Positions 27,301 to 33,669 of a DNA stretch of 64,000 nt are shown piece after piece. The translations under genes and the position numbers were made by a program. The DNA is from Phycisphaerae bacterium (lineage in GTDB: Bacteria > Planctomycetota > Phycisphaerae > UBA1845). Positions within the stretch are counted from its first letter, which is position 1, and each line of letters begins with the position of its first letter. Under the pieces are notes generated by a model. The model did no database searches, was not told the origin of the DNA, and saw only the letters and a list, made by a program, of their open reading frames with translations. The stretch is from positions 1 through 64,000 of the forward strand of contig JAJDDY010000081.1 in assembly GCA_029260075.1 (NCBI GenBank). The letters run 5' to 3'.

Positions 27301-29716
27301 TGTATTGAAAAACGATCTTCCCCTCGCCCGTTCCCTCCACCATCACGGTGCCGCCAAGCACGTGGACATCTGACGGTGTTGTCGGCGGGTTGTTCACGAA
27401 GAATGTGGAGTTGTAGTGAATGATCAGATTGAAGTTTGTGTCCAACTCCACCGGTGCACCGGCGCCCTGTCCGGCCCAGTCCATGTAATAATGCACAGAC
27501 GCTGTTTCATAGAGGGCGCCAGGCGGCGGCGTGCCGACACTGTCCGTGGCTACATAAACTACCGGATCGCCGACGGACGCGCCATTGATGTCCTTCCACT
27601 GAATCGTAATCACACTCGGTTCGTTCACGAACCAGCGACCTTCCCACTGGGAGCAATTCTGCGGCGTGCCGGCTGCGCAAGACACTTTGTCGTAGTAGAA
27701 TGCGGCACCCGTCGGTGTGACATCTGCCATCGAGTAGGCATCAGGCGTTACACTGGCGTAGGCCGGGTCGTCCGGCGGAACGAGCTCGTCGGCGACATTC
27801 CAAGCCGGGTCGCACACGTCGCCCAACCCGTTCCCGTTGTAGTCTCCCTGATTGGCGTTTGTGTCCGCCGGACAGTTGTCACAGAGATCACCCAGAAGAT
27901 CGGGGATCGATTCCTGGTCACTCTGATTAGGGTTGCATACACCGTCACCAGTTCCGACGTCGCTGTCGCAGTCCACATCGGCCGTGCAGTCAAACGATAG
28001 CCCAGCCACACAAATCGCCAACGGGATTGAACATATACCATCCAGTGAACCAATTGACGTGTCACAGTCTTCGTCGGACGTGCAAGAGGTCGTGGCTCCG
28101 GCTGTGCATGTACTCAGGATCGGACCATTGGCCGCGAACATGCAATTGTCGCACACGTCTCCCTGACCATCCGCATCAACGTCAGATTGGTCGGCGTTTG
28201 TATCGGCTGGACAATTGTCGCAACCACTTGCGAAGCCATCGGAATCCGGATCGACGTTGTCGTCGAACCCGGGACAGACATCACACACGTCACCAACGCC
28301 GTCGCCATCGGCGTCGGCGTGATCGGGGTTGGCATCGAGGGGACAGTTGTCGCATACGTCCGCGTAGTTGTCGTCATCACTATCGGGCTGTATGGCGAAG
28401 ATGTAACTCGCCCCGGCGGTGGAGAATATTTGGCTGGCGAAGGGGGCGCCAACGATGGCGTTCGAACCGTCCAATCCGACGGACTTACTGAAATCGTCAT
28501 TTGTGGAAACGGTGTCACTGCCGAGAAGATCAAATAGGGTCGGATTGGACCAGTCGTTGTCTCCGCGCAAAAGTAGTTTCGCCGGTCTCGCTGTCGTCGA
28601 TCCACCACGGTCGGATCCGAACAGGACGCCGTCGCCGCTCGTAGCCACCGACCAACCCATTTTCTCGTTCACACCAGGACCGCCCACGGTGCGTTTATCC
28701 ACCCACTGCAGACTCGAGTTGCGACCGAAGATATGCCCCCGCCCGGCATCGGTCCAAGAGGAGCCAATTCGCACATTGTTATGGTAGGGCTCACCGATAG
28801 CGATCTGATCGTCGTTCAGCGTTGGCGAGCGAGCAATACTGACCGCATGGCCAAACCTGGCGCCGCCCTGCGGCGAATTGGCCGTGATCTTTTGGGCGGA
28901 CCAGCCCCCGCCGCGCGACGGCGTGAAGATCCACGCCGAGCCGGAAGTCGCGGATCCGTCGTCATCGAAGGGTGCCCCGGCGACAATAACCCCCGAGTCG
29001 GAGGCCGCCACTGCATAGCCGAGCCAGTCCTCTGCACCGATGCCAACGGGTGCCAACTTAGCGTCGCGGCCCCAGCTGGTTGGAATGGTGGGGCGCCTTG
29101 AGAACACATAGACGGCACCCGAGTCCGGCAGTGAGAAGACGGGATCGTCCCGCGGCGCGCCAACGACCACGAACGGCGTGCTGGTCGGACCCTTGGAAAG
29201 CGCCACGGAATAGCCGAACTGGTCATTGGCTGACGCGTCGCCACCGGCGGTGAATATCCACTGCTGCGTCCAGCCACCGCTTGTACGTGCGAACAAGTAC
29301 GCTGCACCACGCGACCCGTTCTTGAACGGCGAGCCTACGAGGATGTAGTTTCCGTCGATGGCTACACTGCTTCCGAATTGCGCGCCAGTCTCGGCGTCGC
29401 TGGCGACGAGAATGTCATCCAACACCCAGTTGTCATCCTTGGGGTCCGCCGGCGTGCCCATGTCGTCACGGTGATAAACGCGGGCCGATCCGCGGTTGCA
29501 ACCGATGCCGATGATGCCGCAACTAAGCGAATCATTCAGCGGACCGCCGACGACGGCGTAATCGCCGCTGATGTCCACTGACCACCCACCCAAGTCCCCG
29601 GGGTTCGACGAAGTCCGAGTCACTTGGCATTGGCCAATTGCGTGTTGCCCGGAACACATGATCGCAGTCGCGGCGATCGCCGAGAGCCAGCTTGTTGTCA
29701 TATATGATTTGAGCAT
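21338..29716 (-). CDS. Giant secreted FG-GAP/TSP3 protein with Tc-toxin-A-like C-terminus
   Basis: The 2792-residue protein from ATG 29716 (GGGGGGAA 8 bases upstream) has a signal peptide (WLSAIAATAIMCSGQHAIG). FG-GAP-type units fill about 30-440 (QFGSSVAIDGNYILVGSP). Thrombospondin type 3 calcium repeats (about 445-640, DADGDGVGDVCD) are interrupted by a Cys-rich insert. About 1300 residues follow that I cannot assign. Then comes a long helical, coiled-coil region (about 1980-2460), containing FRVFRNDALQKYRAQFD then AYLATRAYDYE, which recalls the helical pore region of Tc-toxin A subunits and its tyrosine/alanine-rich segment. A beta-rich end (HSHAIRFSHYPGFPL, DIKLLLNTYGYSG) recalls the TcB-binding domain. 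The stop is 6 bases from the GTG of the TcB-RHS gene, so the two are coupled. The repeat domains are clear. The TcA relation is inference from pattern and context. Confidence 0.75.
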   Translation of the reverse strand: MLKSYMTTSWLSAIAATAIMCSGQHAIGQCQVTRTSSNPGDLGGWSVDISGDYAVVGGPLNDSLSCGIIGIGCNRGSARVYHRDDMGTPADPKDDNWVLDDILVASDAETGAQFGSSVAIDGNYILVGSPFKNGSRGAAYLFARTSGGWTQQWIFTAGGDASANDQFGYSVALSKGPTSTPFVVVGAPRDDPVFSLPDSGAVYVFSRRPTIPTSWGRDAKLAPVGIGAEDWLGYAVAASDSGVIVAGAPFDDDGSATSGSAWIFTPSRGGGWSAQKITANSPQGGARFGHAVSIARSPTLNDDQIAIGEPYHNNVRIGSSWTDAGRGHIFGRNSSLQWVDKRTVGGPGVNEKMGWSVATSGDGVLFGSDRGGSTTARPAKLLLRGDNDWSNPTLFDLLGSDTVSTNDDFSKSVGLDGSNAIVGAPFASQIFSTAGASYIFAIQPDSDDDNYADVCDNCPLDANPDHADADGDGVGDVCDVCPGFDDNVDPDSDGFASGCDNCPADTNADQSDVDADGQGDVCDNCMFAANGPILSTCTAGATTSCTSDEDCDTSIGSLDGICSIPLAICVAGLSFDCTADVDCDSDVGTGDGVCNPNQSDQESIPDLLGDLCDNCPADTNANQGDYNGNGLGDVCDPAWNVADELVPPDDPAYASVTPDAYSMADVTPTGAAFYYDKVSCAAGTPQNCSQWEGRWFVNEPSVITIQWKDINGASVGDPVVYVATDSVGTPPPGALYETASVHYYMDWAGQGAGAPVELDTNFNLIIHYNSTFFVNNPPTTPSDVHVLGGTVMVEGTGEGKIVFQYTDGPTGRLVGLEVVDIANFGTPSPEPVDVGRQLAIPNGADCKASFITNAEQNGFAVAWQRSEAPLEVWPIRPEASASNIVVAWYDEVPFSLNCWHHSIQRFTTDWPSDPQPHAVVADATPDPPVVFLPVGDTEVYCQAEVVFPSQFTAPLAQLIDGDKFTASAPGYAVVRFDRKEDLPGASCVGNRIGVNFEVVRAFDHTTPYDDLTGEGVHEGTFVAAIGTQLSHPEHDPATPLIPFGYLQSGQPYAADIYTQTGQIFPVNSSDVHGPLEAWWFEEGSYAPGTFWPFRVREYEAQWAAPIASTLADPIIIASRSGAGSYPPGSEIYDTGAFGGPTTIDGWNPNDEHATLLPIAGSLRAFAVRDDNPWGVNSGHPYTLVKYPELLCSVGKNLCNDEAACGSGETCDPTGQWLMGVHEVIAEESPFFFDYAEFPNQSDPTTPVPVLAGLPIDPMFPVNFAAAACLTGTPPQPLTTVFGDALWVDRTGGIWAVEETTDTSTPQPSSGTVSLWENWAADGGCQPWRDFVTGDGTPTPITYRPSWPPAPPNCTYPTDPGCARPLAPGERVDVTGQCGTADVLHDSVGIRIIDPTHEVSVLLPVLPAGVDFTKLPPHLIGGALGGGGDTVPDRIRHELGGSIFFRGVMGVRDRELLLLLSQNATYQSAIFQLFNLSRAQLTTPLADPVEKWVSVADQSVQPGWVTLGFQDADACDPLPVSVEVWRVDCPGATGRIQVIQPTCPFNEKQVLQHTVDGGGRPELLIYDWQVSVDYDPSAPGLATWTNYNPPSNYANGIGLREVIIEGASPFTLADSWWRARYRGYVNCPCNGLGCNESGDPWPLSLVNDGTAISNWSAPQLAEGWVKRVVRGINPFDQRVAGFHSGPTSTYVDMIGQAGIRFESPVALNCTPANINGLGLIQVYETVLRRARSFSIDVGISYDPANLALSLVSSKVADLYMLLGNEAFADASDPTIGLFAEAGEPPLSYDPRAVFCFENQVSTVLEEELALLRGLDTVRPPDLDVEGRITATVYNRFPWNFTSGNGQVAYANNYQVTSVPAARAIYRQGHGDAYGHYLTSVKKMYTLLKHPVFEWIVSTESVLVGGQPVQVGFQYERSFAKAAAAKAKTGAAITSLTFRQRYDANPSVQEGYPDTQDPARAWGVADWARRTGQGAYFDWVTVNALLDDEDDEPTHLDTIRKIDRTTVLEIGEIAASYAEIQSTMDKADRGLNPLGLAVNVVPFGLNPSEIQEGKTHFEQIFDRAASALGNAVTAFDYANENTRRLRSQQDRVEAFQDLSAERERDFNGRLIEVFGKPYPEDIGLGKTYATGYDGPDILHFDYVEPSDLLGERDGVVVTVSKSFDVRTIDPNTGEVLLSGSTVDFDVSTDGLGLVKPVGWGQRPELGEIQLSRFELLQTLGRILQSVEAYEAQLDQIDAQAFLISERSTLNAEILRVTDEGIAGDTSLRSALVSARKAGNLARARASLVRTSAALVADALPTVVGLANDVSSVVRSSIKGVAEFGAVMFDLEANKQNAEELSVQNDLAAAAAAQRRTITGWEQEQQVKQQVIALQQLVRQLPVMRLDLLTLSAAAEQSTARYHSAVGRGLRLYEQLLAFRQKTARDVSQYRYRDMAFRVFRNDALQKYRAQFDMAARYAYLATRAYDYETNLLGTDSQAGRTFLTGVVKERGLGVFTGGSPLPGNGLAGSLAELLANWTVLKPQLGFNSLDEIVRTFSMRWESFRRPNSVAYDAEWRDILSSYRIPDLNALQEYNQYCQPLQPPVPNNPAIVIPLSTTVQAGLNLFGWPSTGDATLPSDRFAIKLHSHAIRFSHYPGFPLNQQANVYLVPVGADVMRTPTCPDAPTRQWHLLDQTLPIPFPIGNQDLASEGWMPWDALDGGSAAMVRRRLIPTVAACAFGDPQCTDISFKLTGRSVWNTRWLLIIPGSELLGADPKLGIDVFINGSSPTGTGVRDIKLLLNTYGYSGCVSSASQE

Positions 29717-29734
29717 TAAATCAGTTCCCCCCGA

Positions 29735-31738
29735 TCACTGGGCGTTAAGCGTGCCGATGCCGGAAACGCGTTGGAGTTCGAAACGTCCGCCCACAGTGAT
29801 CGGCTGCCGATGCAGCCCCGTTAGCGTCTCGCGATAGTTTCCACCAAGAACCTGGTCGCCCCACCCAGGACGCGAGTCCCCGGAAGGCGGAACCAATTCA
29901 AAGTTCAAGGCGAACGATCGCGTAATGTCGTAGCATTCGCCGAGTTGGTCGCAGTCGTGGTCTGGATGGTATAGGTGTCGGAACGGGTTGAGCGGATCGT
30001 CGGCAAGAAGCGTGTAAGCGCCGATCAGTGAGGTCGAGAAGCTACCCGTCATCGACAGATCACCATCGAACGAGAACGCCGCAGACCCAATCCGTCGCGC
30101 AAACGGGTCGCCATCCTGAACACTGGAGGCCTCGAGCGCATCACAGAAAACCGCATCACATGCGGGCGTCGCCAACACAAACCGCGCCGGACGCGGTATG
30201 CTGTCATCCTCGGGCTGACGGAGCAGCGTAACTTCCCGAAGAAGTTTGTAGGCACCGTCTTCCGCAAGATGCAGAATAATCGGAAACGTGAACGCAGCCG
30301 GCGCCGGACGCAGTGCGACCCTGTCGGTCTCCGTGCTGCACCGCCCCACGCCGCATTCACTAGCCGCAGCGCAGGCGGCGTCCGCATTGGCGCCTTCAAT
30401 GCAGAATCCGCTGCATGTTCCCCCGGGACACGTGTCCTCACCTTCACACAACTGGCCATCAAGCGCCCCGCCGAAACAGCGACGCTCGGCCGCGAACTCG
30501 GGGTTGTTGGGATCCTGATTTGTCCAAACACGTGCTCCGGCGGTTACCCACTGAACTTGATCGACAGTGACCTGACCGTAGTACAAACCCGGACGTGCCA
30601 TTACGCCCGAGGCTGTCGCCGAAGCAGCCACCGCAATCGGCACCTGACCCACGAGCGACACCCATCGGCGGAATCCCGCTCCGTCGCGCACCTCAAGCAA
30701 TCCTTGGTATTGGGCACCTTGCCCCGCCTCATCCAACTCTGCGCCAGCCAATCCCGCTCGGTTGATCCCAAGTCGGACCGACGCGCGGGCGGACGCCGCG
30801 CCAGTCGAGGCGAGAATCCAAGACGCAGTCGTGAGAGGTTGCCATTGCAACGAAGTCTCTGCTGGACCCGCCGCATACTGAAGCCAAGAAACAGGTACAT
30901 CTCCAGCGACTGTTGGAAGACCTGAGGGAGTGGAGGGCGTGGGTTCGGACGAAATATATGTCACCTCTACGGTGCGTGGCGTTGGTGTAGTGTTTTCAAA
31001 TCTTAGCTGGTGTTCGACAAAGCTAATGTCGAAGTCCACCCCGCGCAGCGATCCGCGGTCCACCAGCACCGGACCATCGTATTCAGTGTCGGACGCGCTG
31101 CGGAGCCAATATCCAACACCGGGTTCAATCTTCGTCGTCGCGGGATCGGCTATCAGCGACAGGCTGCCGTCCGGTAGAAATCTGTAGATATCACCACCGA
31201 TCAGTGCAGCCGATCCGGCAAGGTACTGAGCAAATGTCGGCGCGGCGGTGGGATCGTCTTCGACGTGCAACCCCGCAAGATTGAACCCCGTTCGCCATCG
31301 AGCGAAGGCCCCGTTCGGCCTACCCCTCATCGATAGCGTTGTGGACGACTCCGCGCGAATCAAATACACGCGTCCACCCCGAACAACACGTAGGTTGGAG
31401 ACAACGCGAGCTGAGTCTGAAGGCGGTAACCAGACGTCCCATTCGCTCGCAACACTCGGTACACACGTCGGATCGTCCGGATCTTGGCACTCCGGTGGAC
31501 CGGCGACATCTGTGCGCACGCTTCGCACCCAAACTTCTGAGATCGGCAGCGCGCCGAACAGATCGTCCGCATCTTCGCGAGCCGGATCGACCTCGAAGTG
31601 TATGGCGTTCCAACCGGGTTGCAGCGGATGGTCTCGCTGAATCCATTGCCCGGAGACAATGTTTCCCGTAGCGAGAACCACAATGGCCACTGTGGCGGCC
31701 GGTCCGATTCGGTATGACGCGCGAATGGACGCGTTCAT
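29735..31738 (-). CDS. Secreted Cys-rich protein with PGWN-type domain, first gene of the giant operon
   Basis: The 667-residue protein from ATG 31738 has AGGGGA 7 bases upstream. A signal peptide (PAATVAIVVLATGNIVSG) is followed at once by LQPGWNAIHFEVDPA, a PGWN-type domain found again inside the RHS giant (RGWNLISFQVDPG). The domain continues through YLIRAESSTT and GVGYWLRSAS, which parallels GLGYWVAPSD in the RHS protein. Near 430-475 is a Cys-rich segment (CFGGALDGQLC, DTCPGGTCSGFC, ECGVGRC) of the same style as the Cys-rich insert in the 2792-residue protein. The rest is beta-rich without a known motif. Only 18 bases separate its stop from the next start. It may be an accessory or assembly factor for the two giants. 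That role is inferred from shared domains and position. Confidence 0.75.
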   Translation of the reverse strand: MNASIRASYRIGPAATVAIVVLATGNIVSGQWIQRDHPLQPGWNAIHFEVDPAREDADDLFGALPISEVWVRSVRTDVAGPPECQDPDDPTCVPSVASEWDVWLPPSDSARVVSNLRVVRGGRVYLIRAESSTTLSMRGRPNGAFARWRTGFNLAGLHVEDDPTAAPTFAQYLAGSAALIGGDIYRFLPDGSLSLIADPATTKIEPGVGYWLRSASDTEYDGPVLVDRGSLRGVDFDISFVEHQLRFENTTPTPRTVEVTYISSEPTPSTPSGLPTVAGDVPVSWLQYAAGPAETSLQWQPLTTASWILASTGAASARASVRLGINRAGLAGAELDEAGQGAQYQGLLEVRDGAGFRRWVSLVGQVPIAVAASATASGVMARPGLYYGQVTVDQVQWVTAGARVWTNQDPNNPEFAAERRCFGGALDGQLCEGEDTCPGGTCSGFCIEGANADAACAAASECGVGRCSTETDRVALRPAPAAFTFPIILHLAEDGAYKLLREVTLLRQPEDDSIPRPARFVLATPACDAVFCDALEASSVQDGDPFARRIGSAAFSFDGDLSMTGSFSTSLIGAYTLLADDPLNPFRHLYHPDHDCDQLGECYDITRSFALNFELVPPSGDSRPGWGDQVLGGNYRETLTGLHRQPITVGGRFELQRVSGIGTLNAQ

Positions 31739-32108
31739 GGGCAAATCCCCTGTCTATGGCGTTGGCAATCGAAGCGACGGCCCGGATGCGCAAAACGCCT
31801 GTCATCAGTGAGAGAAAGACACACCCGCCTCCCGCAGGCGCGCCACGCCAAGAACGGAGGTCAGACCGGTCAACTGCTGAAGCGTGAACTCGGTCGCGGT
31901 GTCCGAAACGAAGCAAGAACGGGTTGTCACCGTGGGACGTGTTGGACGGGAATGCGTGCGATAGGTGTCTAACACTACAGCGCAACGTCGCGGTGGACCC
32001 GTAGCGCAGGCATCTTGCCTGCATCGTAATCGCGGGTAATGCAGGCTGGAAGCCTGCGCTACAAGTTACTTTGCGCTGTAGGGCTAAGAACGTCTACAAA
32101 GAGATGCG
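31739..32108. other. Promoter region of the giant operon, with an R6 element
   Basis: This is the only long gap upstream of the three-gene giant operon, so its promoter must lie here. No clear -35/-10 pair can be called by eye. The upstream half is occupied by an R6 element (31975-32081). Confidence 0.4.
31975..32081. repeat. MITE-like element, family R6, perfect 11-bp terminal repeats
   Basis: The outer ends CTACAGCGCAA and TTGCGCTGTAG are perfectly complementary. A second, inner inverted repeat (GTAGCGCAGGCATCTTGCC and GGCTGGAAGCCTGCGCTAC) is nested inside. The element is 107 bp, has no coding capacity and carries a 5'-CTA...TAG-3' boundary, as in the R1 long form. Confidence 0.8.
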
Positions 32109-32232
32109 CTAGTGCTCTGTCACGACTCAAGTGATGGGTTGGTCCGATCCGAGCCGCGACCGTGAGGGAGTGTTTTCAAGCTGTCGCCACCGGCTTTCGA
32201 ACATCCGCTTCCTTACGGGCGCGGCTCGGCAA
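32109..32232. repeat. Nested inverted repeat, family R1, copy 6
   Basis: Begins CTAGTGCTCTGTCACGACTC and AAGTGATGGGTT. Inner arms GAGCCGCGACCGTGAGGGAG and CTTCCTTACGGGCGCGGCTC. The right end lies within 10 bases of the TAA stop of the 160-residue gene on the minus strand. Confidence 0.8.
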
Positions 32233-32238
32233 GAGGCG

Positions 32239-32721
32239 TTACGCCTCGCTAGAGAGTGCTGCAGCGGCATGGACGAACAGTTTCGACCAAACTTCGGGTG
32301 TAACAGCCGCCAAATCCAGGAGCATCGGCTCGAGGTGCCCTCGTTCGCGCGAACTGATGTTGCGACCAAAATGCGCGAGCCCAGCCGCGACGGCGAAGAA
32401 ATAACTCGCCATGGCCGCCAATCGAGCCGCTTGATCACGTGCCTTCAGGGCGAGCGCCGTGCTGTCCTTCTTGATGGAAAGAAGTTGGTCAAGCGTGAGC
32501 GTGCCTTCGCAGAGCACGCGTGGTGGTGAACCAAACGCGCCGACGGGCCCAGCGGTGAGCGCTTCCGCCAGCCATGCGGCGCTGTCCGATTCTGCAAGGC
32601 GGCAGAGCAGATCGTCGACCGGTCGATCCGACCCGGAGATGGCCAGCCGCAACAACCGCGAGGCTTGCTCCGGATTAACGGAGCTCTCGAAGTCTTGGGC
32701 GATGCCGGGTTCGTCCTTCAT
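32239..32721 (-). CDS. Unknown protein coupled to the ECF-like sigma factor
   Basis: A 160-residue, mostly helical, soluble-looking protein whose ATG overlaps the sigma-factor stop by four bases (ATGA). It has Leu/Ala-rich helices (LLRLAISG, VDDLLCRLAES, AAWLAEALTAG) and an Ala-rich hydrophobic stretch (about 108-122, AMASYFFAVAAGLAHFG) that is marginal for a membrane helix. There is no zinc-binding HxxxCxxC anti-sigma motif. The tight coupling points to a sigma regulator or adaptor, but this is inferred only from position. The stop codon lies a few bases before an R1 element. Confidence 0.6.
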   Translation of the reverse strand: MKDEPGIAQDFESSVNPEQASRLLRLAISGSDRPVDDLLCRLAESDSAAWLAEALTAGPVGAFGSPPRVLCEGTLTLDQLLSIKKDSTALALKARDQAARLAAMASYFFAVAAGLAHFGRNISSRERGHLEPMLLDLAAVTPEVWSKLFVHAAAALSSEA

Positions 32722-33413
32722 GATTCCACGATCTCCAACAGCGCCCGGATTTCGTCGTCGACAGCACCATCTTCGGCGCCGTCCGATTGGAGTAAGTCGC
32801 GTACGGCCTTGCGGAAATGGCGAGCGGCCGTTCGAGCCATGACAGCCGCACGCGCCGCGGAAACGCCAAACTCTTCGGCCACAGCCTCATACCTCACGCC
32901 GTCATACGCATGTCGAACAAAAATACCCCAGTGCGACGCCAACTCCTTAGCCATACATTCCGCCTGCGCGACACGCAGCGCCTCGGTCACGATCGACTCG
33001 CCAAACGCACGATCCATGAGACGCTCAGGCGACGCATCGGAGGCGGCGAGGTCCGGAACCGTACCGGCCGTACGTTGATCACGCCGGTGCCCGCGCTGCA
33101 ATTCAGAAAGGTAGAACGAGAACGCATTCATCAACCAGCGACGCAAACGAAGGCCGCTACGCCGCCAATCGTCGAGAAAACCGGGACGCGCTAATCGATC
33201 CGCAAAGAAACCGGCCACAATGTCATCAGGATCGCCAAGCCATCGCGCGCGGGTTCCGAGGAAATAGACCCGAAGTGGCAGTGCGTAGACCGTCATTATG
33301 TGCCGGTTGACCTCGTTCCGGTCGGCCTCGGAACTACCGAGGGTCCGATCGATCCACGTGCGCTGGGTACTTGGAAACACGTCGCGTCGCGCTGGTTTCT
33401 CTTCCACGATCAT
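32718..33413 (-). CDS. ECF-like RNA polymerase sigma factor
   Basis: A 231-residue protein with a sigma region 2-like block at about 58-112 (DPDDIVAGFFADRLARPGF through RLRRWLMNAFSFYLSE). A C-terminal region 4-like helix-turn-helix follows at about 165-205 (YDGVRYEAVAEEFGVSAARAA), where the EAVAEEFGVS core is the usual recognition-helix lead. Long extensions at both ends make it larger than most ECF factors (about 190). This fits the diverse planctomycete sigma factors paired with Ser/Thr kinases. It lies divergent from such a kinase 256 bases away. Phosphorylation of the factor or its partner by that kinase is a reasonable model for control, but not shown. No strong ribosome-binding site is seen. 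Confidence 0.8.
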   Translation of the reverse strand: MIVEEKPARRDVFPSTQRTWIDRTLGSSEADRNEVNRHIMTVYALPLRVYFLGTRARWLGDPDDIVAGFFADRLARPGFLDDWRRSGLRLRRWLMNAFSFYLSELQRGHRRDQRTAGTVPDLAASDASPERLMDRAFGESIVTEALRVAQAECMAKELASHWGIFVRHAYDGVRYEAVAEEFGVSAARAAVMARTAARHFRKAVRDLLQSDGAEDGAVDDEIRALLEIVES

Positions 33414-33669
33414 ACGCCGCCAAAAAGGTCATGTGCATCCCGCTCACGCGAGAATCGCAACATCAAAACATCAAGCAGACGTGTGGGGCCGTCCGCTCAC
33501 CTGCCATCCTATCGGCAACGTCCCTTTCACCACAAGATAGACCCGAAACGACGAATCCGGCGCGCCAGACCGGGCGCAGTCGAAAACACTCCTCGGCAAC
33601 GTTGCGATTGAAAGAGCTCTCGCGTTCGGGTAGTATTGCCGTACCACCTTTGACGGGCAGACTTGGCCA
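33414..33669. promoter_or_regulatory. Divergent promoter region, sigma factor / kinase
   Basis: A 256-base spacer between two divergent genes must hold both promoters and any site bound by the sigma factor. I cannot define -35/-10 elements by eye. No R-family repeat intrudes here, unlike in most other gaps of this size. Confidence 0.4.
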
